Below are positions 22,920 through 35,190 of a DNA stretch of 64,000 nucleotides, one piece after another. Under the pieces are notes generated by a model that ran no database searches, had not been told where the DNA came from, and saw only the letters and a program-made list of their open reading frames with translations. A program made the translations under genes and the position numbers. The DNA is taken from the NCBI RefSeq assembly GCF_963855985.1, contig NC_087100.1, positions 1,275,001 through 1,339,000 of the forward strand, in the 5' to 3' direction. Origin of the DNA: Ostrinia nubilalis. Taxonomy: Eukaryota > Arthropoda > Insecta > Lepidoptera > Crambidae. Every line of letters starts with the position of its first letter. Positions within the stretch are counted from its first letter, which is position 1.

Positions 22920-23170
22920 ACACCTCTCGCGCTTGCCCACGTTTTTTGCTCGTCGATCGTCCGCGTCGTTTTAATTGGCCGCTTGCGCAGGTCATGTCAG
23001 TTTTGACGCGCATTCTCCGCGGCACGAATGTGACAGGAACGAATCGAGAGTAGTTCGTGAATTTAGGTTGAGATTTGACGGTTCATTTTAGATTATTGTT
23101 GTTCAAACGAACGCAGTTTCAAATCAAATAGATTTTTTTGGTAGAGAGAAAAATGCTCTGTGTGTCTAAG
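22920..23170 (+). promoter_or_regulatory. CpG-rich block with a possible short first exon
   Basis: Bases 22925-23050 are CpG-dense in AT-rich surroundings. Downstream, an ATG at 23153 opens a six-codon frame (MLCVSK) ending AAG directly before GTAATT at 23171, an acceptable donor. This could be an intronic alternative promoter with a tiny coding first exon, phase 0. The ATG context is favourable (A at -3). There is no transcript evidence and the donor is not ideal. Confidence 0.25.
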
Positions 23171-26100
23171 GTAATTACAATAATAAGCATACACTGATTA
23201 AATTACATTGAACTATTCGGTCAAATGGCCGTCGATATATTTTTTCTAAAATGTTTGTACTTAAGAGTCGTAGCATCTACAGCTGTGCCTCCTATGTAGT
23301 ATTCAATTAAGTTTTATTATTATGACCACTTCAGTTATTAACAAAATCAATGTGTATAACTTTGTTGAAAACCCTTCTACTTATGAGTTACACGATTATT
23401 TCATCAATCTACTGAATTCTTAATTGTGCAATCTTTTTAATTGTGTTATTAGTACTTTGAAACAGTCTATATCTAGAAAAGAACCGTATTTAAGAGTTAA
23501 TTAATTAAAAAACAGACACAAATACCATATCAAATAAACTCCTATGAAAACAAACACCCTGTCCAAGAACAATAAAAGCACCATTAGCATAGAACATAAA
23601 CCTTAATTAGTCCAAAATAATAATCTATAATCACCAATGTGTTAAATTCCTGAAGTTACGACTTAGATTTACACTCACGATAAAATAGTTGACGATTTTT
23701 ATGCACTTTCTTGTAACATCATCTCTGTGGACCAGTTTTGATGTTTTAAGCCTCGTATACACTAGATAGATGTCAAAATGTCTCGTTCAATGTCACTGCA
23801 TAGTTATGTGCAACATTTTTGACCATCCAAGAAGTACGAACGATGTTTTCTGTATCGACAGCGAGAATGTCGCCAGAAAATTCATATAAATAGAAGACAA
23901 GTGAGCATGAGGGTCACTTTATAGTAAACGATCACCAGTTTTCCTAGACAAGTTATAAATGTGACAGATGAAATTTTGAAATCGCTTCGCTCCAGCGTTT
24001 TCACTTCAGTCCGGACTTCGTAAAGCGATTTCAGCCTAATTTGCTTACCTTTTCTGGGCTTCTTAGGCGTTTCGCACCACGAGTGATTCGGACAGTGGTG
24101 TGAATCGCGTTTTTAAAAATATCGTCCTATTTTTCTTAGTTTGACGCTTCAGTTTTCCTCTAGTGTGTCCAACGCTTTAACTATTTACTACGTTGATGTG
24201 TTTTGATGTAGCGTGTATCACCCTGTATCGCCTTATCAGACATCTAGGGAATGTTACACAATTACCAATGAAGCTATTATTGTTGACCAGTTTAGTTAAG
24301 CATCTGAGTATATTAAACCATAGCCTGGGATTAACAGCCAGTTCAGTTTCTTCTATCAAGTTAATGTTACACCTTAGTACAGCAAGAAGTAATTTCAGAG
24401 CCAGACGAGCTTAATGCAAGTATCTAGAAAAAGATTATTATGAAATACTATATTATTGTTCTCTTTTATTTATGTTATGTTTGTATTTCATTTGAAAATG
24501 TCCTAAAAGAGTAAATGCGCTTTAAAAAGGACTCATTTGCTAATTTTAATATGCAGGTAGGAAGCAGGAATTTTGAACTATGTATGTGTATCATGAATAG
24601 CCAATTCACTCTTTCCTTTTTCCTTAAACTGGCTCAATCATTTTGGCTGTGCCCCAGCTCAGTCTTAAAGATTTCAAGATAACCACGTACTGTGATGAGA
24701 ACTACTTCTTTTAACTTTAAAAGCCTTCGGTATGTCTAAATTCGATATCGATACTCATCGTGCTATAAATTTGCCGATCGAACGGCCAATTGCTTCATTT
24801 CAAACCATTCTGAACCAGTTCTAATTATGGTCTTAATTTTGTGATAAAAATCGTAAGATATGTGTTCTATTTAAATTACGTACATTAAAGTATGCAGTAT
24901 CGAGTTACAAAGGCTAGATTTCAAGATAAAGATATAGTTATTAAAATTCTTGAAAGTAGAAGTAACTACTGGCAGGATAATAAATTATCGAGTTTATGAT
25001 TTGCTGAGTGAACTGACATGTTATCTTAAGTTTCTACGAGTATAAGAAAATAAAATTAATTCAGTCAAACCATCCATATTTACGATTTTTTTTAAATGAA
25101 ATAAAAAAAAATCAATCACAAACACTCACAAAGCCAAAAATAGAGCAACAACATTATTATTATGTATCAGTAGGCTTAGTACCCATACACATGCAAAAAT
25201 GTTTGTCTCTTACGAGCACCAAACCCGCGACCTCGTGTAGTAGTTTATTCACTATGCTAAATCGATAGAAAACCTTTTTTATATCAATCATTAACTAATA
25301 ACACCAAGGGCACACTTCAATACTCCATCAGCTCATCCCAAAAGCGGGTCAGAGGTGATCGACCTTAGACCCCAAAAATAAATATACCATAGACGCTTTA
25401 TAAAAATCAAAGTTGTAAATTGTAATAAAATTTACATGGAATCCCGATTTACATGTGGACGGGCGATGCAAATGAATGAAGGTAAGTGCTAGAGTGATAG
25501 CCGATTCGTGAATCGAACTTCTGGGCTACCGTCAATAACAATTATAAGGTCTGTGAGTTGGAATTGGACATAAATTTGTCCATTGACGTGACTTTAGCCG
25601 TTTGGACATGTTCTGTATTGTAGAATTTGGAGAATTCGTATTGTAATCACAATGTTCGTGCAATGTTGACGTGTTATTATAGCACAAATTCTTATAATAT
25701 TATTGTAAGGTCATTTAAACTCTACTGAAGGATCACGGTCCTCTATGCCGGAATCAAATGGAGGATTATTCCTACACTCCCCTTGACTAGACGCTTAAGG
25801 AGACTACCCGATGAGTCACTTACGCTGTTTATCTTTAAAAACTAGCAAAACAAAATAGCTGAAATACGAATAGCTGTTAAAGTTGATGAGGGGCTTCGAG
25901 TTAGATCTAATTAATTGTTTGATTGTATTTTCTGAAAAAGCAGTATAAAAGATAAAACATCTCACCACATTGAGTTTTTCATCAAATAACGTCGACGTAC
26001 TTTCGAAAAACTAACAGTTTCCATGTTCATATTCCAGCTACTAGAAAAATAGGCACGTGACAACACCATCGTTATTATTCGTTCATCAAAAGATTAGAGT

Positions 26101-26964
26101 CACCATTAAACTAAATCTCCCGCAAAACTGTATCTAACGATTTTAGAACCATCGTTGAGTCATTGTTTGAATTCGAATTATTCAAATTCGAATTATGAAT
26201 TCGATTTGTAATCGGATTTGTACTAATCGAGCCCATTCCAGCCTAATTCTTAAATTCGATATCGATTATACGGATCGAAGTATTCGAATAATATTGAAAT
26301 TTAACGGGGTTTTGGCGATTTGCCTTTGTCAGACATCAGAACACGTTATAAAGAGCTGGAAACAGAAGTTATGTATTAGCTATGGAATGTTGGCGTTTTG
26401 GGTCGATGATAACAGAAATATTCAACAATTTCACCCATTTGGTTGCGTTTTAACAAATAATTATACTTGTTTTTCAAAATATTTACAGTATTTGGGTTAC
26501 CAGTTTTTGTTGGCTAAATTGGAAATATCGCTGTACATATTTATTTTAATCTAAGTCAACAATCAATGACACATTAAACTCAATAGGTACTGTGACATCA
26601 TGCATGCTTGTGATAGGTGTGATTTTGTAACAGATATGTATGTATGTATAGTATTATGTATCGAATTACTAACATTGTTTAAAATTATTGTTTTGGAGCA
26701 GTTGCGTCATAGAAGAATTATATCCGTTAACGCTATCGTTAGTCAGTTATGTAGATTTTTTACTAGAAAATGTATACGGAACAGAGTTTTATTCCAATCA
26801 CTTTGGTGTTGACTGATCTTGTCATTATTATGCAAATCATTAGCGACAAATCTATAACGGTTAGTTATCTAAAATGTCCTATTAGATTATACTAATTTAA
26901 ATTTACACGTGCCTATATCTGAATTATTGGACAGATTTATATTAATTTGTATTTTTCGTTGCAG
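23171..26964. other. AT-rich non-coding, presumed intron
   Basis: No convincing gene. A 119-codon frame at 26195-26554 starts within a palindromic GAATTCGAATTATTCAAA tract and has no recognisable domain. A stretch near 25190-25265 (AAACCCGCGACCTCGTG) looks like a degraded SINE core. 23756-24180 has weak inverted ends and GC-richer parts and may be an old DNA element. Confidence 0.35.
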
Positions 26965-27012
26965 GTACTTAATTTTAAGCGGATAAAAGTGTGAACGTCA
27001 TGGCGAAAGCTC
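26965..27012 (+). CDS. Putative exon carrying the start codon (MAKA...)
   Basis: A pyrimidine-rich acceptor ending TTCGTTGCAG precedes 26965 and the donor GTAAGTAG follows 27012, both strong. The exon holds 35 bases of leader and then ATGGCGAAAGCTC. The ATG at 27000 has G at -3 and G at +4, a good insect initiation context. It encodes M-A-K-A and leaves one base (phase 1). It is the best candidate for the second exon of the transcript starting near 2.4 kb. I do not recognise the product from four residues. A direct join to 32624 would give only seven residues, so further exons are expected if it is coding. Confidence 0.45.
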
Positions 27013-30000
27013 GTAAGTAGTATTAATTTTATCATTCTTAAAATAGCACATTGATCTTGTTCATCTAGACAAAAACTAGATATGAATAGATTATATTTTT
27101 AGATCTAGCTGTTACCAGGTCTTATTTATGTTGGTATCATTTGAGAGATTAGTTTTTTTCGAGATTGGAGATGGTTGGTAGACATTAATAATTAGAGAAG
27201 TACATGTAGGTATGTAGTACTCATGGAACTATACATGAATATGATTGTACGTATTATAAATACTTGTGCTCAATTGCACAAAACTGACGGATTTGACCGG
27301 TATTAGTTTGATATGAATACGAGTCATCCTGATCGTCAAAACGTTGTAAACAACTAAAAAGGATTTTTTTCCAATATAGGCAAGGTAGTAAAAGATTAGC
27401 CTTTAATATTTTAATAAGATTAGAATCAATCTAAATAATCAACTTAAAAAACGATGTTATTTAATCAACCGTGGCAGCGTACAAACTTTTTAGTAATTTA
27501 AAACTAATTTTCTTTAATTGAAAAATAAAAAAGTCAGTAGCTTAGTTTTATGAATATTGTCGTGCTATTAAAACTATTGGAAAGACATAAAATTTTTATC
27601 GACCTTTGAATCTAGTAGCCAATAGAAATTAACGGAGTTTTGAAGGCGATACTAAAATGTTAATAAAAGTTGACCAATGAAAATAATTGAAATACTCATT
27701 TAGGAAACTATTTCAAATAATTAGCTTTAGAGTAGATACCTATAGGTTTTATTTAACTGTAAAATATAAAGTTAGTTTTTACCCGACTGCACTAAAAGGA
27801 GGGTTAAATTTTTAGTTCTAGTGTTAAGGAAAGTCTGTTACTTAAAAGTTACGAATATTATTTTGAAGCTCTACAAAATATTTCAGAAACTGTATCATTA
27901 AACAACTAAATATCATTTTTAGCTTAAATCTTCTTTTACTCATATTTTATACAAATAATTAATATTGTAAAATTTTAGACGTGACCAAATGCGAAACATC
28001 ATCTAACTTTAAGCCCAACCATAGACATCAAAATAAAAACAACATGCCAAACCTAATACGCTCTTAAGCCTTTTATTACTGCGCCTGCGACTAGCAATCT
28101 AAAAATTAGTGCAGCCATTATTTAATGGCGTACTTTAAAAGATAATTTCATACCACCTAGACTATATTCAGTTTAATAACTGACGGTTATCGACGTACGT
28201 TAATACGAACCAGTTAACAGGTATTAGGTTTGCTATAATTTTGTATGATGAAAACACATACAGTGAGTTCAATACACACCGCTCGTCATGAATGCATTTC
28301 ACCCCTAATGCCCTGATAATTCTAAACTTAGCAGTTGCACTGATTTTTCTCACGTAGGAGAATAATCATTTTTCTACTTATCCAGGACAAAAGGTTTCAA
28401 ACACTTCCCTCTCTTTTTCCTGTGAATGTTAATACCAGATAGGTATAATCGTATCTCAACAGTAATTTTGGTTGTTATGATGTTCAGTCAAAACTTTTTT
28501 TTTGGCCGAATGGATTAACTGACAATTAATAAAATCATAATTTTTATGCAGGAATTAAAACTAAATAATTTAAGAGTTAAGAAAAAAATGTAATTCCAAT
28601 ATTCATTATTCCTAAATTAATAAACTTAAACGTAATTATCTAGTCAAGGCTACATGTAAACGAATTCTCCAATCAATACCGGCATTTGACGGAGAACCTT
28701 GTGTTTTCGAGTGACTCCTTCCTCTAGGATAAGAAAGAACCCACTGACATCCTCTTGTTTGTGGCCCAACTCACGGTGAGCGATTTATCTGTAACTGCAA
28801 GTAATACATGTTGCATTTCGTCATTACTTTACCAGGACTCCTTGCTTTAAGTTTAATTCGAGTAAGTATAAATAAAATATCGTGCTTAGAAACTTTGAGT
28901 AGGTATGATAGACATATTTTTTTTACATTACCTACTTATTTATAAAAACAGATTTTCATATTTTTTCACCAACGATGAAACGCAGTAATTGCTATCACAA
29001 AATTGTAAATTACAATTACGATTATCGTAACAAAAATACAAATAAGTATCATTAAAATCGACTAAAAGATTTGACACACATTAACAATTTTTAGCTGAAT
29101 GTATTAACGGTAATAATGTCACATCTTCAGCGACAAAAAAAAGATATTAAAAAACGTTCCCATAAACAATGCATGACAGCATTAATCGTAATGTCTATGG
29201 CTATCGCATCAAAACCATTGTCTCAGAAAATGTTATTTATAACCCACCTTTTGGACCAGTTCTCAAAATTGACTTCTGGTTTGTACTCCATTGTTAATAT
29301 AAGTAGCATAATATTCAAATAATGGACCTAATTCTTTAGAGAAATTGTTGTAATGCGTTTCACGCTTTGCATACACAGTAAATATCCAACTTTCAACGCT
29401 AGTAGGAACTTTTTAAGGTTGATTTTGGATTGATATTTGGTTCGTGCCACTGAATTTGAGTAACTGTGCGGAGTTCATAATATTAAGTGATCTGTATTGT
29501 TCAAAACCAGTTCGGGTTCAGAAGGGTTGTATTTATGGAGTGGCACTCCATTGTATGTTTAAATGAATAATTGAATTTAATGCATCATATGTATCAGTTA
29601 CAACATTCTACGTCTGGGGTCAAAATGTTTGTCGATTGAAACGTCAGATTGCATGTGTGGTTCCGATACAAATCTAAAGATTCTTATCTAATACTTGATC
29701 AATATTATCAAAATGTTAATATTAGTTTGTTTTAATAATATTACGATTAACATACGAATATTCACGCAACTTGCCGAGACCACACACATGTATTAATTAG
29801 AGAATTTTAAAGATAAATATTAATAGATAAAAAGTGATTATATTTGCATGATTACAGGCAAATGTTGAATGAATTTGCGATACGATAAAGTTAATTAAGT
29901 TGAGAGATTTTTTAATGTTATTGATTAACACCTGTTTGAGATAAAGTGATAGATAAAAATACTAATAAGTCTAGTAAAAATTAGGTAAATAGTTACAAAG

Positions 30001-30691
30001 TAACATAAATTTTCTGTCATTATAAGCAACAGACAACAGACATTATATTACGTACAAACTTTAGATACAACAAAGTATTTTATGACAATCATATTTCAAG
30101 TATGTCATTGAAAGTTAAGTAGCCGTGACAGAAGCCATGTGTTGAGCGTCATACCACGTTTTTTCTAAATCATATCACCATTTTTCGATCGATTGATCGG
30201 CGTATGACGGGTGTTTGCTACGGTTGCCCTAAAAAATGTCAATTTTCTATGGTGAGCCACTTTTGAGAAGATTATGAACCGTAAGGTATCTAAGTTCTTT
30301 AAAGCTATTCGAGATGAAGGGAATAAGTACATTGCCTTTAAATAAAAACATAGGTACATAATGTTCCCATGCACTTTGTGATTGGAGACGTTTCCTCATC
30401 TTTGAAAAACAAATCATTTTTAGTGACATGACTGTGCCATCTAGCTATTAAGTGACATTTCTAGTTAGATTTATTTATGTTTTTATTCTATTTATGCTGG
30501 CACAATGTCTTCTAATCATATTGTTTATTAATTTATAAATTCCTTACTTAGTCCTAGTCCTTCGTCTACATAGACTTTCCTACGTCCGTTGCATATCAGG
30601 TTACATAATAAATTAATATTCATTTTCACTTTATACCTACTAATACCATTTTAATAGTACCTAATCTAGTTTATTTTCCAATTCTCTTTAG
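27013..30691. other. AT-rich non-coding, presumed intron
   Basis: Nothing is recognised beyond short unsupported frames. No clear repeat boundaries were seen. Confidence 0.35.
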
Positions 30692-30874
30692 ACATTAACT
30701 GCAACGTTTCCCACAGAACTGACCGCAACTTCCTATGCTCACGCGCATCGAGTATTACTCGAGAAAGTATTAGAAAAACATATGGTTCATAACAAAATCA
30801 CAGCGATCTACTTCCCACGGATCTACATACTGACCGATCGAGACCTCCGAGTCATAGCAAATACTTATACTTGA
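30692..30874 (+). other. Open frame directly behind an acceptor-like site
   Basis: A CCAATTCTCTTTAG acceptor precedes 30692. From the first base the frame ACA-TTA-ACT stays open for 60 codons to TGA at 30872-30874, and the stretch is GC-richer than its flanks. The reading contains TELTATSYAHAHRVLLEKVL. It would accept a phase-0 upstream exon such as the candidate ending at 23170. No polyadenylation signal or donor is attached. Possible terminal exon, or chance. Confidence 0.2.
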
Positions 30875-31269
30875 GTTGCTGAGTAACGGTGATGCGCAGC
30901 AACGGATGACACACGTAAATGTTTTAGTGATTTCTTTTCATAGTATTTCTCTTTCACTGTAAATGGAAATGGATTGATGTGGTTAACTATATTTTACAGT
31001 TACTTATAAAGCAAGTCACGTTCAGGTCATTGGATGAAAGAGAACAGATTTCAGAATATAAGCCGAGTTGTGTTTGTAATTAAATAACTTTTACAAATTA
31101 CAGAAACAAAAAACAAATATGTCTGTTGAAAACTAGCCAGCAGAACGACCTCCTTTAGATTTAATATAAAAAGTATTTGTATAGAAATGAAATTAGCCAC
31201 TTTACCATTGTGTTCTCATATTCAGTTCAGATACTCAATACTCAATAATTTTATTGCATATCTACCTTC

Positions 31270-31410
31270 TCCTAGTTTTTTCAGCTCTTGGCTTACTTGA
31301 CTTAAGGTCCTGTGTCCCCTGATGGGGCAGAGGGCGTCCACAACAGTCCTCCATCGCGTTCGGTCTTGAGCTTCGCGTTTGATCTCGCTCAAAGTCTTAC
31401 CGAATCTTTC
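31270..31410 (-). repeat. LINE ORF2 C-terminal fragment, second family
   Basis: The minus strand reads GKTLSEIKREAQDRTRWRTV, then VDALCPIRGHRT. The AQDR-x-RW pattern near the end is typical of insect LINE ORF2 C-termini. It is distinct from the VQQWTS family and from the one at 53410. It is truncated on both sides. Confidence 0.5.
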
Positions 31411-31734
31411 AGCTCTGATTTACTTTAAAGATTCAAGTCTACTAAGTTAATAGTCGTAGGAAAGGCTTGTTTAATCACTTTTACAGTTACTAAAGGAGTC
31501 AAAGGAGCCATAATATAATGTAGCTCCAATTTGCTCTAACGTACAAGTCTTCGCTTATTTTTTCACGGCTAACTTTAACAGTTCAACAAAATCGATCAAC
31601 TCGACAACGATGACGTTTCGTTTCGATCACAAAACTGCCATCAAGTGTAATTTGTGTTCTAATGAATAAATTACTGGGTGTTCGAAAGGAGTTATCCAAA
31701 AGTCGTAAGTGGAACGTGATTTACACCTGTAGGC

Positions 31735-31860
31735 CTAAGATGCGCGCATCGACAATGACATGATATGATAAGACAATTTTCGATCACGTAGATAATTTTA
31801 TCATTTTCCCTAACATGGAACCATCGATAGAAAAGTCTATCGACCGCTATCGCGTGATAA
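31735..31860 (-). repeat. AGATGCGCGC / CTATCG repeat, copy 1
   Basis: It starts AAGATGCGCGCAT and contains CCTAACATGGAACC and many CTATCG or CGATAG words. These features recur in the same order, reverse-complemented, in 33770-34040. Likely an old DNA transposon remnant. Confidence 0.3.
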
Positions 31861-32623
31861 CCGAATTGTTGCCATATTAAGAAAAAATTGCGTTATTATG
31901 TTGGCCAACCTTGAAATATTTTAGCTCATTCGTTCAATCTCGTTCATTTCTGCTACTAATTCGGCTAAAAACACATATCTTAAAGCAGTGAGAACGTCAT
32001 TAAAAAAAAGTTATGTCAATTTTGTTGACATTACATGACTGCTTGATTGTATTTGTTTGTGTTTTTAAAATTGTATTTTTATGTTTCCAGTCTTATTTTT
32101 AATATTTCTAAAGTACGGAAAATATCAAACGAAGAGATAACCAAGTTAAAGAAAAACAATGAAGAATTCCTAATCATACCGATAGTATTAAAGAATGAAG
32201 TCTTCAAAATTAACAGAATAACCGAACTCCACTACCTACCCCATAATGCGAGGTTTACAGTAATTATTCAACTTACATGAAGCAGTCAGAAAGTTTATTG
32301 AGATTTGAGAAATAAAGTTACACTCATAAGTAGCAAAGTAAGTACCTAAAGTCTAAAATATTAGCTATACTCCGCAGATCTTGATTTTCATAAGTAACAG
32401 CACCGGAGAAAAGGAAAAATATCTTTATTCCTACAAATAAGCTTTCACCTTCTTTCCTATATTTATTTCACATAGTTCTTTCACCGTGTAATAATACTGT
32501 GATCAATATTTTGTATGTAAACTTAAAATACAAATAGGATTAAGTAAATGTTTCTATTTATGAACTGTTTATGTAATTGTAATATTTATAATTGTGTTTA
32601 AATAATATTCTTTCTTTTTTCAG

Positions 32624-32845
32624 ACAGTGGATGAAGAAGTGTGGGATTATGAGTGATTATTTCATTCTAAAGCAGACATAATCAAGTCTTGCTCACTATC
32701 ATGAAAATTTACAATAACAATCGGCAAGAAAAACTTCAAGGGTACTGGCTAGGCTAACCAATTCATGGAATTCTGTTTGTATTTGAAATTATAAATAGCT
32801 ATTGTAAAACAAAAGTTTTCCAAATAAAGATTTTGTAAATAATGG
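32624..32845 (+). other. Putative terminal exon with polyadenylation signal
   Basis: A strong acceptor (CTTTCTTTTTTCAG) ends at 32623, and AATAAA sits at 32823-32828, with cleavage expected 15-25 bases later. In phase 1 the exon reads through AGTGGA to a stop at once (ending S-G). In phase 0 it reads TVDEEVWDYE then stop. The remainder is 3' UTR in either case. It fits as the last exon of the plus-strand gene whose earlier exons are proposed at 2401 and 26965. The frame used cannot be decided from sequence. Confidence 0.4.
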
Positions 32846-32884
32846 TTGAATTATTTTGAAATTACACTGCAATAATGAATTTAT

Positions 32885-33075
32885 TGCCTGCGTCCAGCGC
32901 CTTTCTGCTACCATTATGATGTCGTCGGTCCACCTTGTGGGTGGACGTCCCACGCTGCGTATTCCGGTACCCGGCCTCCACCCCAGAACCTTGCTGCCCC
33001 ATCGGGCAACATGGAAAGCATTGGGGGAGGCCTAAGTTCAGCAGTGGACGTCCTATGGCTGAGATGATGATGAAT
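32885..33075 (+). mobile_element. 5'-inverted LINE insertion, ATG-tailed
   Basis: Bases 33006-33075 are a plus-strand LINE end (TTGGGGGAGGCCTAAGTTCA, GACGTCC, then ATGATGATGA). Bases 32885-33000 are the immediately upstream ORF2 part but in minus orientation (TGCGTCCAGCGCC, then GGTGGACGTCCCACGCTG). The junction is near 32998-33010 (CATCGGGCAACATGG). A 3' end in one orientation with its 5' part inverted is the classic product of twin priming during target-primed reverse transcription. Confidence 0.6.
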
Positions 33076-33769
33076 TTATTATAATGGAATAAATTGTACA
33101 AGATTATCATCCTGTCACATTAAAGCCCTTAAAAAAGACCACATGGAGGAATTAGATTGATAGTAATGTGGAATGTATGTATGGTATCACCATCAAGTTA
33201 TAAAATTAGTAAAATTCATTTATTCTCATTGTTATTATAGCAAGTTTGATTACACATCCCACCCAATGCTAATTTCTGACAATGACCTTGCCACTGTTTG
33301 ATGTAGACACAAGAAGCTCGGTCACCACATTCCGCCCCATTTTCAATAATTTTACAAGATTATGTACAGATGACAGTAGGTACTTAAATCAAGCTAAACA
33401 CTGTGGGGTATCTCACGACATTTGCAACTTAATATGTATTGTCTGATGTACTGTTGACTGCCTACCTAAGTAGGTAAGTAATGGTTATTTTACAAGGTAG
33501 GTAATGTAATAATTAATATGTGGGTGGGACTGTGGGAGCACTAAGATTTTGCAGCTAGCGATTATAAACTGTCGCAAGATTCGCCTCACACTGATAAACT
33601 CTTGAACTAGAACTCAATCTCCACCTAGAAGTAAAAGTATCACAAAGGTGCTAGATTCCTTTCTTTGAATTTTACTAGCCTCAAATTAGTCGTAAAATGT
33701 CATTTACCATTATAAATGATAAATAAATAGAGTTAAAGTAGCTTGCAAAAAAGTTAATCTCCTATCGTC

Positions 33770-34040
33770 TTGCTATCGTGGGCAAGGATCGAGGACGATA
33801 AAAACACCACATCCTATCCTATCGTGATGTCAAAATATGATATAGTTAGCGCTTCATGTTAGGGCTTGCCAGGTTTATCACAAAAAAAAAAACAAATCTA
33901 TCACTATCACATTTTGACAGATGACATGATAATTTTCGGGGTGCCATGTTAGCGCCGGTAGATAAAACGATATAGTGACGTCAAAATCGATATAACGCCG
34001 CGATAGCAGTTTATCACGGCGCGCATCTTAGCCCTGCTGA
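33770..34040 (+). repeat. AGATGCGCGC / CTATCG repeat, copy 2
   Basis: The segment ends GGCGCGCATCTTAGCCC and is dotted with CTATCG, CGATAG and TTATCAC words, plus GTGCCATGTTAGCG. It is related to 31735-31860 in reverse orientation. Partial inverted ends suggest a DNA element, with boundaries uncertain. Confidence 0.35.
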
Positions 34041-34355
34041 TCGTAATGACGTTATAATAGTGCATGGACGATGCCCTCTTAACGACGTTTTGGGAACGTG
34101 TAATTATATCGCGAGCGAGATCAAAAATGTGCGAAAATCAAGGCGAATTTTTGAAGAAATCTGAGATGAATGTTAATCTTTATGTTACATAAAGACTCAC
34201 GACTTGGCCAAAGAAATATTTACACACTTTTTTGATAAAGCCTTACACATAACTGTGACTCCAGTGAAGTGTAATCAAAACTTACTGGATAGTCAAAATA
34301 AGTCAACTTGCATTGATGTCTCACAATGAACCGTCCCAGCTATGAAATTGTCAAA

Positions 34356-34403
34356 AGGGCGCTACTATGTATACTGGATTATTAGTTCTAATTTTTGCCA
34401 CGT
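34356..34403 (+). repeat. Direct repeat left of the TGTC element
   Basis: The block AGGGCGCTACTATGTATACT, then GG and ATTATTAGTT, then ATTTTTGC recurs with a few changes at 34674-34722, so the TGTC element at 34413 sits between two diverged copies. They are too different to be a fresh target duplication. Probably a tandem repeat into which the element inserted. Confidence 0.5.
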
Positions 34404-34412
34404 TGGACAACC

Positions 34413-34647
34413 ATCCCAACTAATATTATAAATGCGAAAGTAACTCTGTCTGTCTGTCTGTCTGTTACGCTTTCCCGCTTAAACCTCGCAACCGATTTTG
34501 ATGAAATTTGGCATAGAGATAGTTTGAGTCCCGGGAAAGAACATAGGATAGTTTTTATCCCGGTTTTTGAAACAGGGACGCGCGCGATAAAGTTTTTCTG
34601 TGACAGACAAAATTCCACGCGGGCGAAGCCGCGGGCGGAAAGCTAGT
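34413..34647 (+). mobile_element. TGTC-microsatellite element, full-length type
   Basis: The element begins ATCCCAACTAATATTATAAA, has (TGTC)n at about 34446-34463, the core GATTTTGATGAAATTTGGCA, then GACAGACAAAATTCCACG and ends GGAAAGCTAGT. It is non-coding and almost identical to 46710-46964 except for microsatellite length, so the family is young or gene-converted. A minus copy with related ends is at 8622. Class uncertain: such lepidopteran elements have been discussed as Helitron-like or RTE-derived. Confidence 0.65.
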
Positions 34648-34673
34648 AATAATATAATTATGACATTTACATG

Positions 34674-34722
34674 AGGGCGCTACTATGAATACTGGGTTGT
34701 TAGTTTTTGATTTTTGCGACTT
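34674..34722 (+). repeat. Direct repeat right of the TGTC element
   Basis: Partner of 34356-34403: GAGGGCGCTACTATGAATAC, then GGGTTGTTAGTT, then ATTTTTGCGAC. Confidence 0.5.
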
Positions 34723-35148
34723 CACGTTTCAGAATCGTGGGACTACATAGTTTAAATATTTGAACTACAGACCATAGAGCCATTAAATAAAATCACAATA
34801 AACATCAAGCTGCCAATATAAATACTGTGAAACTAGATCAGTAATAAAAATCACATAAACCCATTTGTCAAGCGGCCATAGCACGACAATCGCATATGCA
34901 ATGCTATACATTAGCCAATGACAGATATACGACATATCAGATCAGTAACAATCCATTATTATATCCAATTGCATTAACTACTGCGGTACAGACCGAAGCA
35001 CAGTCTTTAAGTTCACTGTATTTTTGACGAACAAACTGGACACTGGATCTCTGCTGTCTGCACTGGACTGCATCTCTAGTTAGTTTTTTTTCAAGAAATT
35101 TAGATTTAGACAACTAAAATCTCAAAATAAATTAATAAACAAACTTAA

Positions 35149-35190
35149 AAAAATCGAACTGCCTAAGGCGGGAATCGAACCCTCGACCAC
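35149..35190 (+). repeat. tRNA T-arm-like repeat, copy 3
   Basis: ATCGAACTGCCTAAGGCGGG followed by AATCGAACCCTCGACCAC is the clearest of three copies. The GGTTCGA core (on the minus strand) and paired arms look like a T arm plus acceptor remnant from a tRNA-derived SINE. It is not a full tRNA. Confidence 0.45.

Noticed and set aside
26195..26554. 119-codon plus-strand frame
   Set aside because: It starts in a palindromic GAATTC-rich tract, has no recognised domain, and its residue composition fits random AT-rich DNA.
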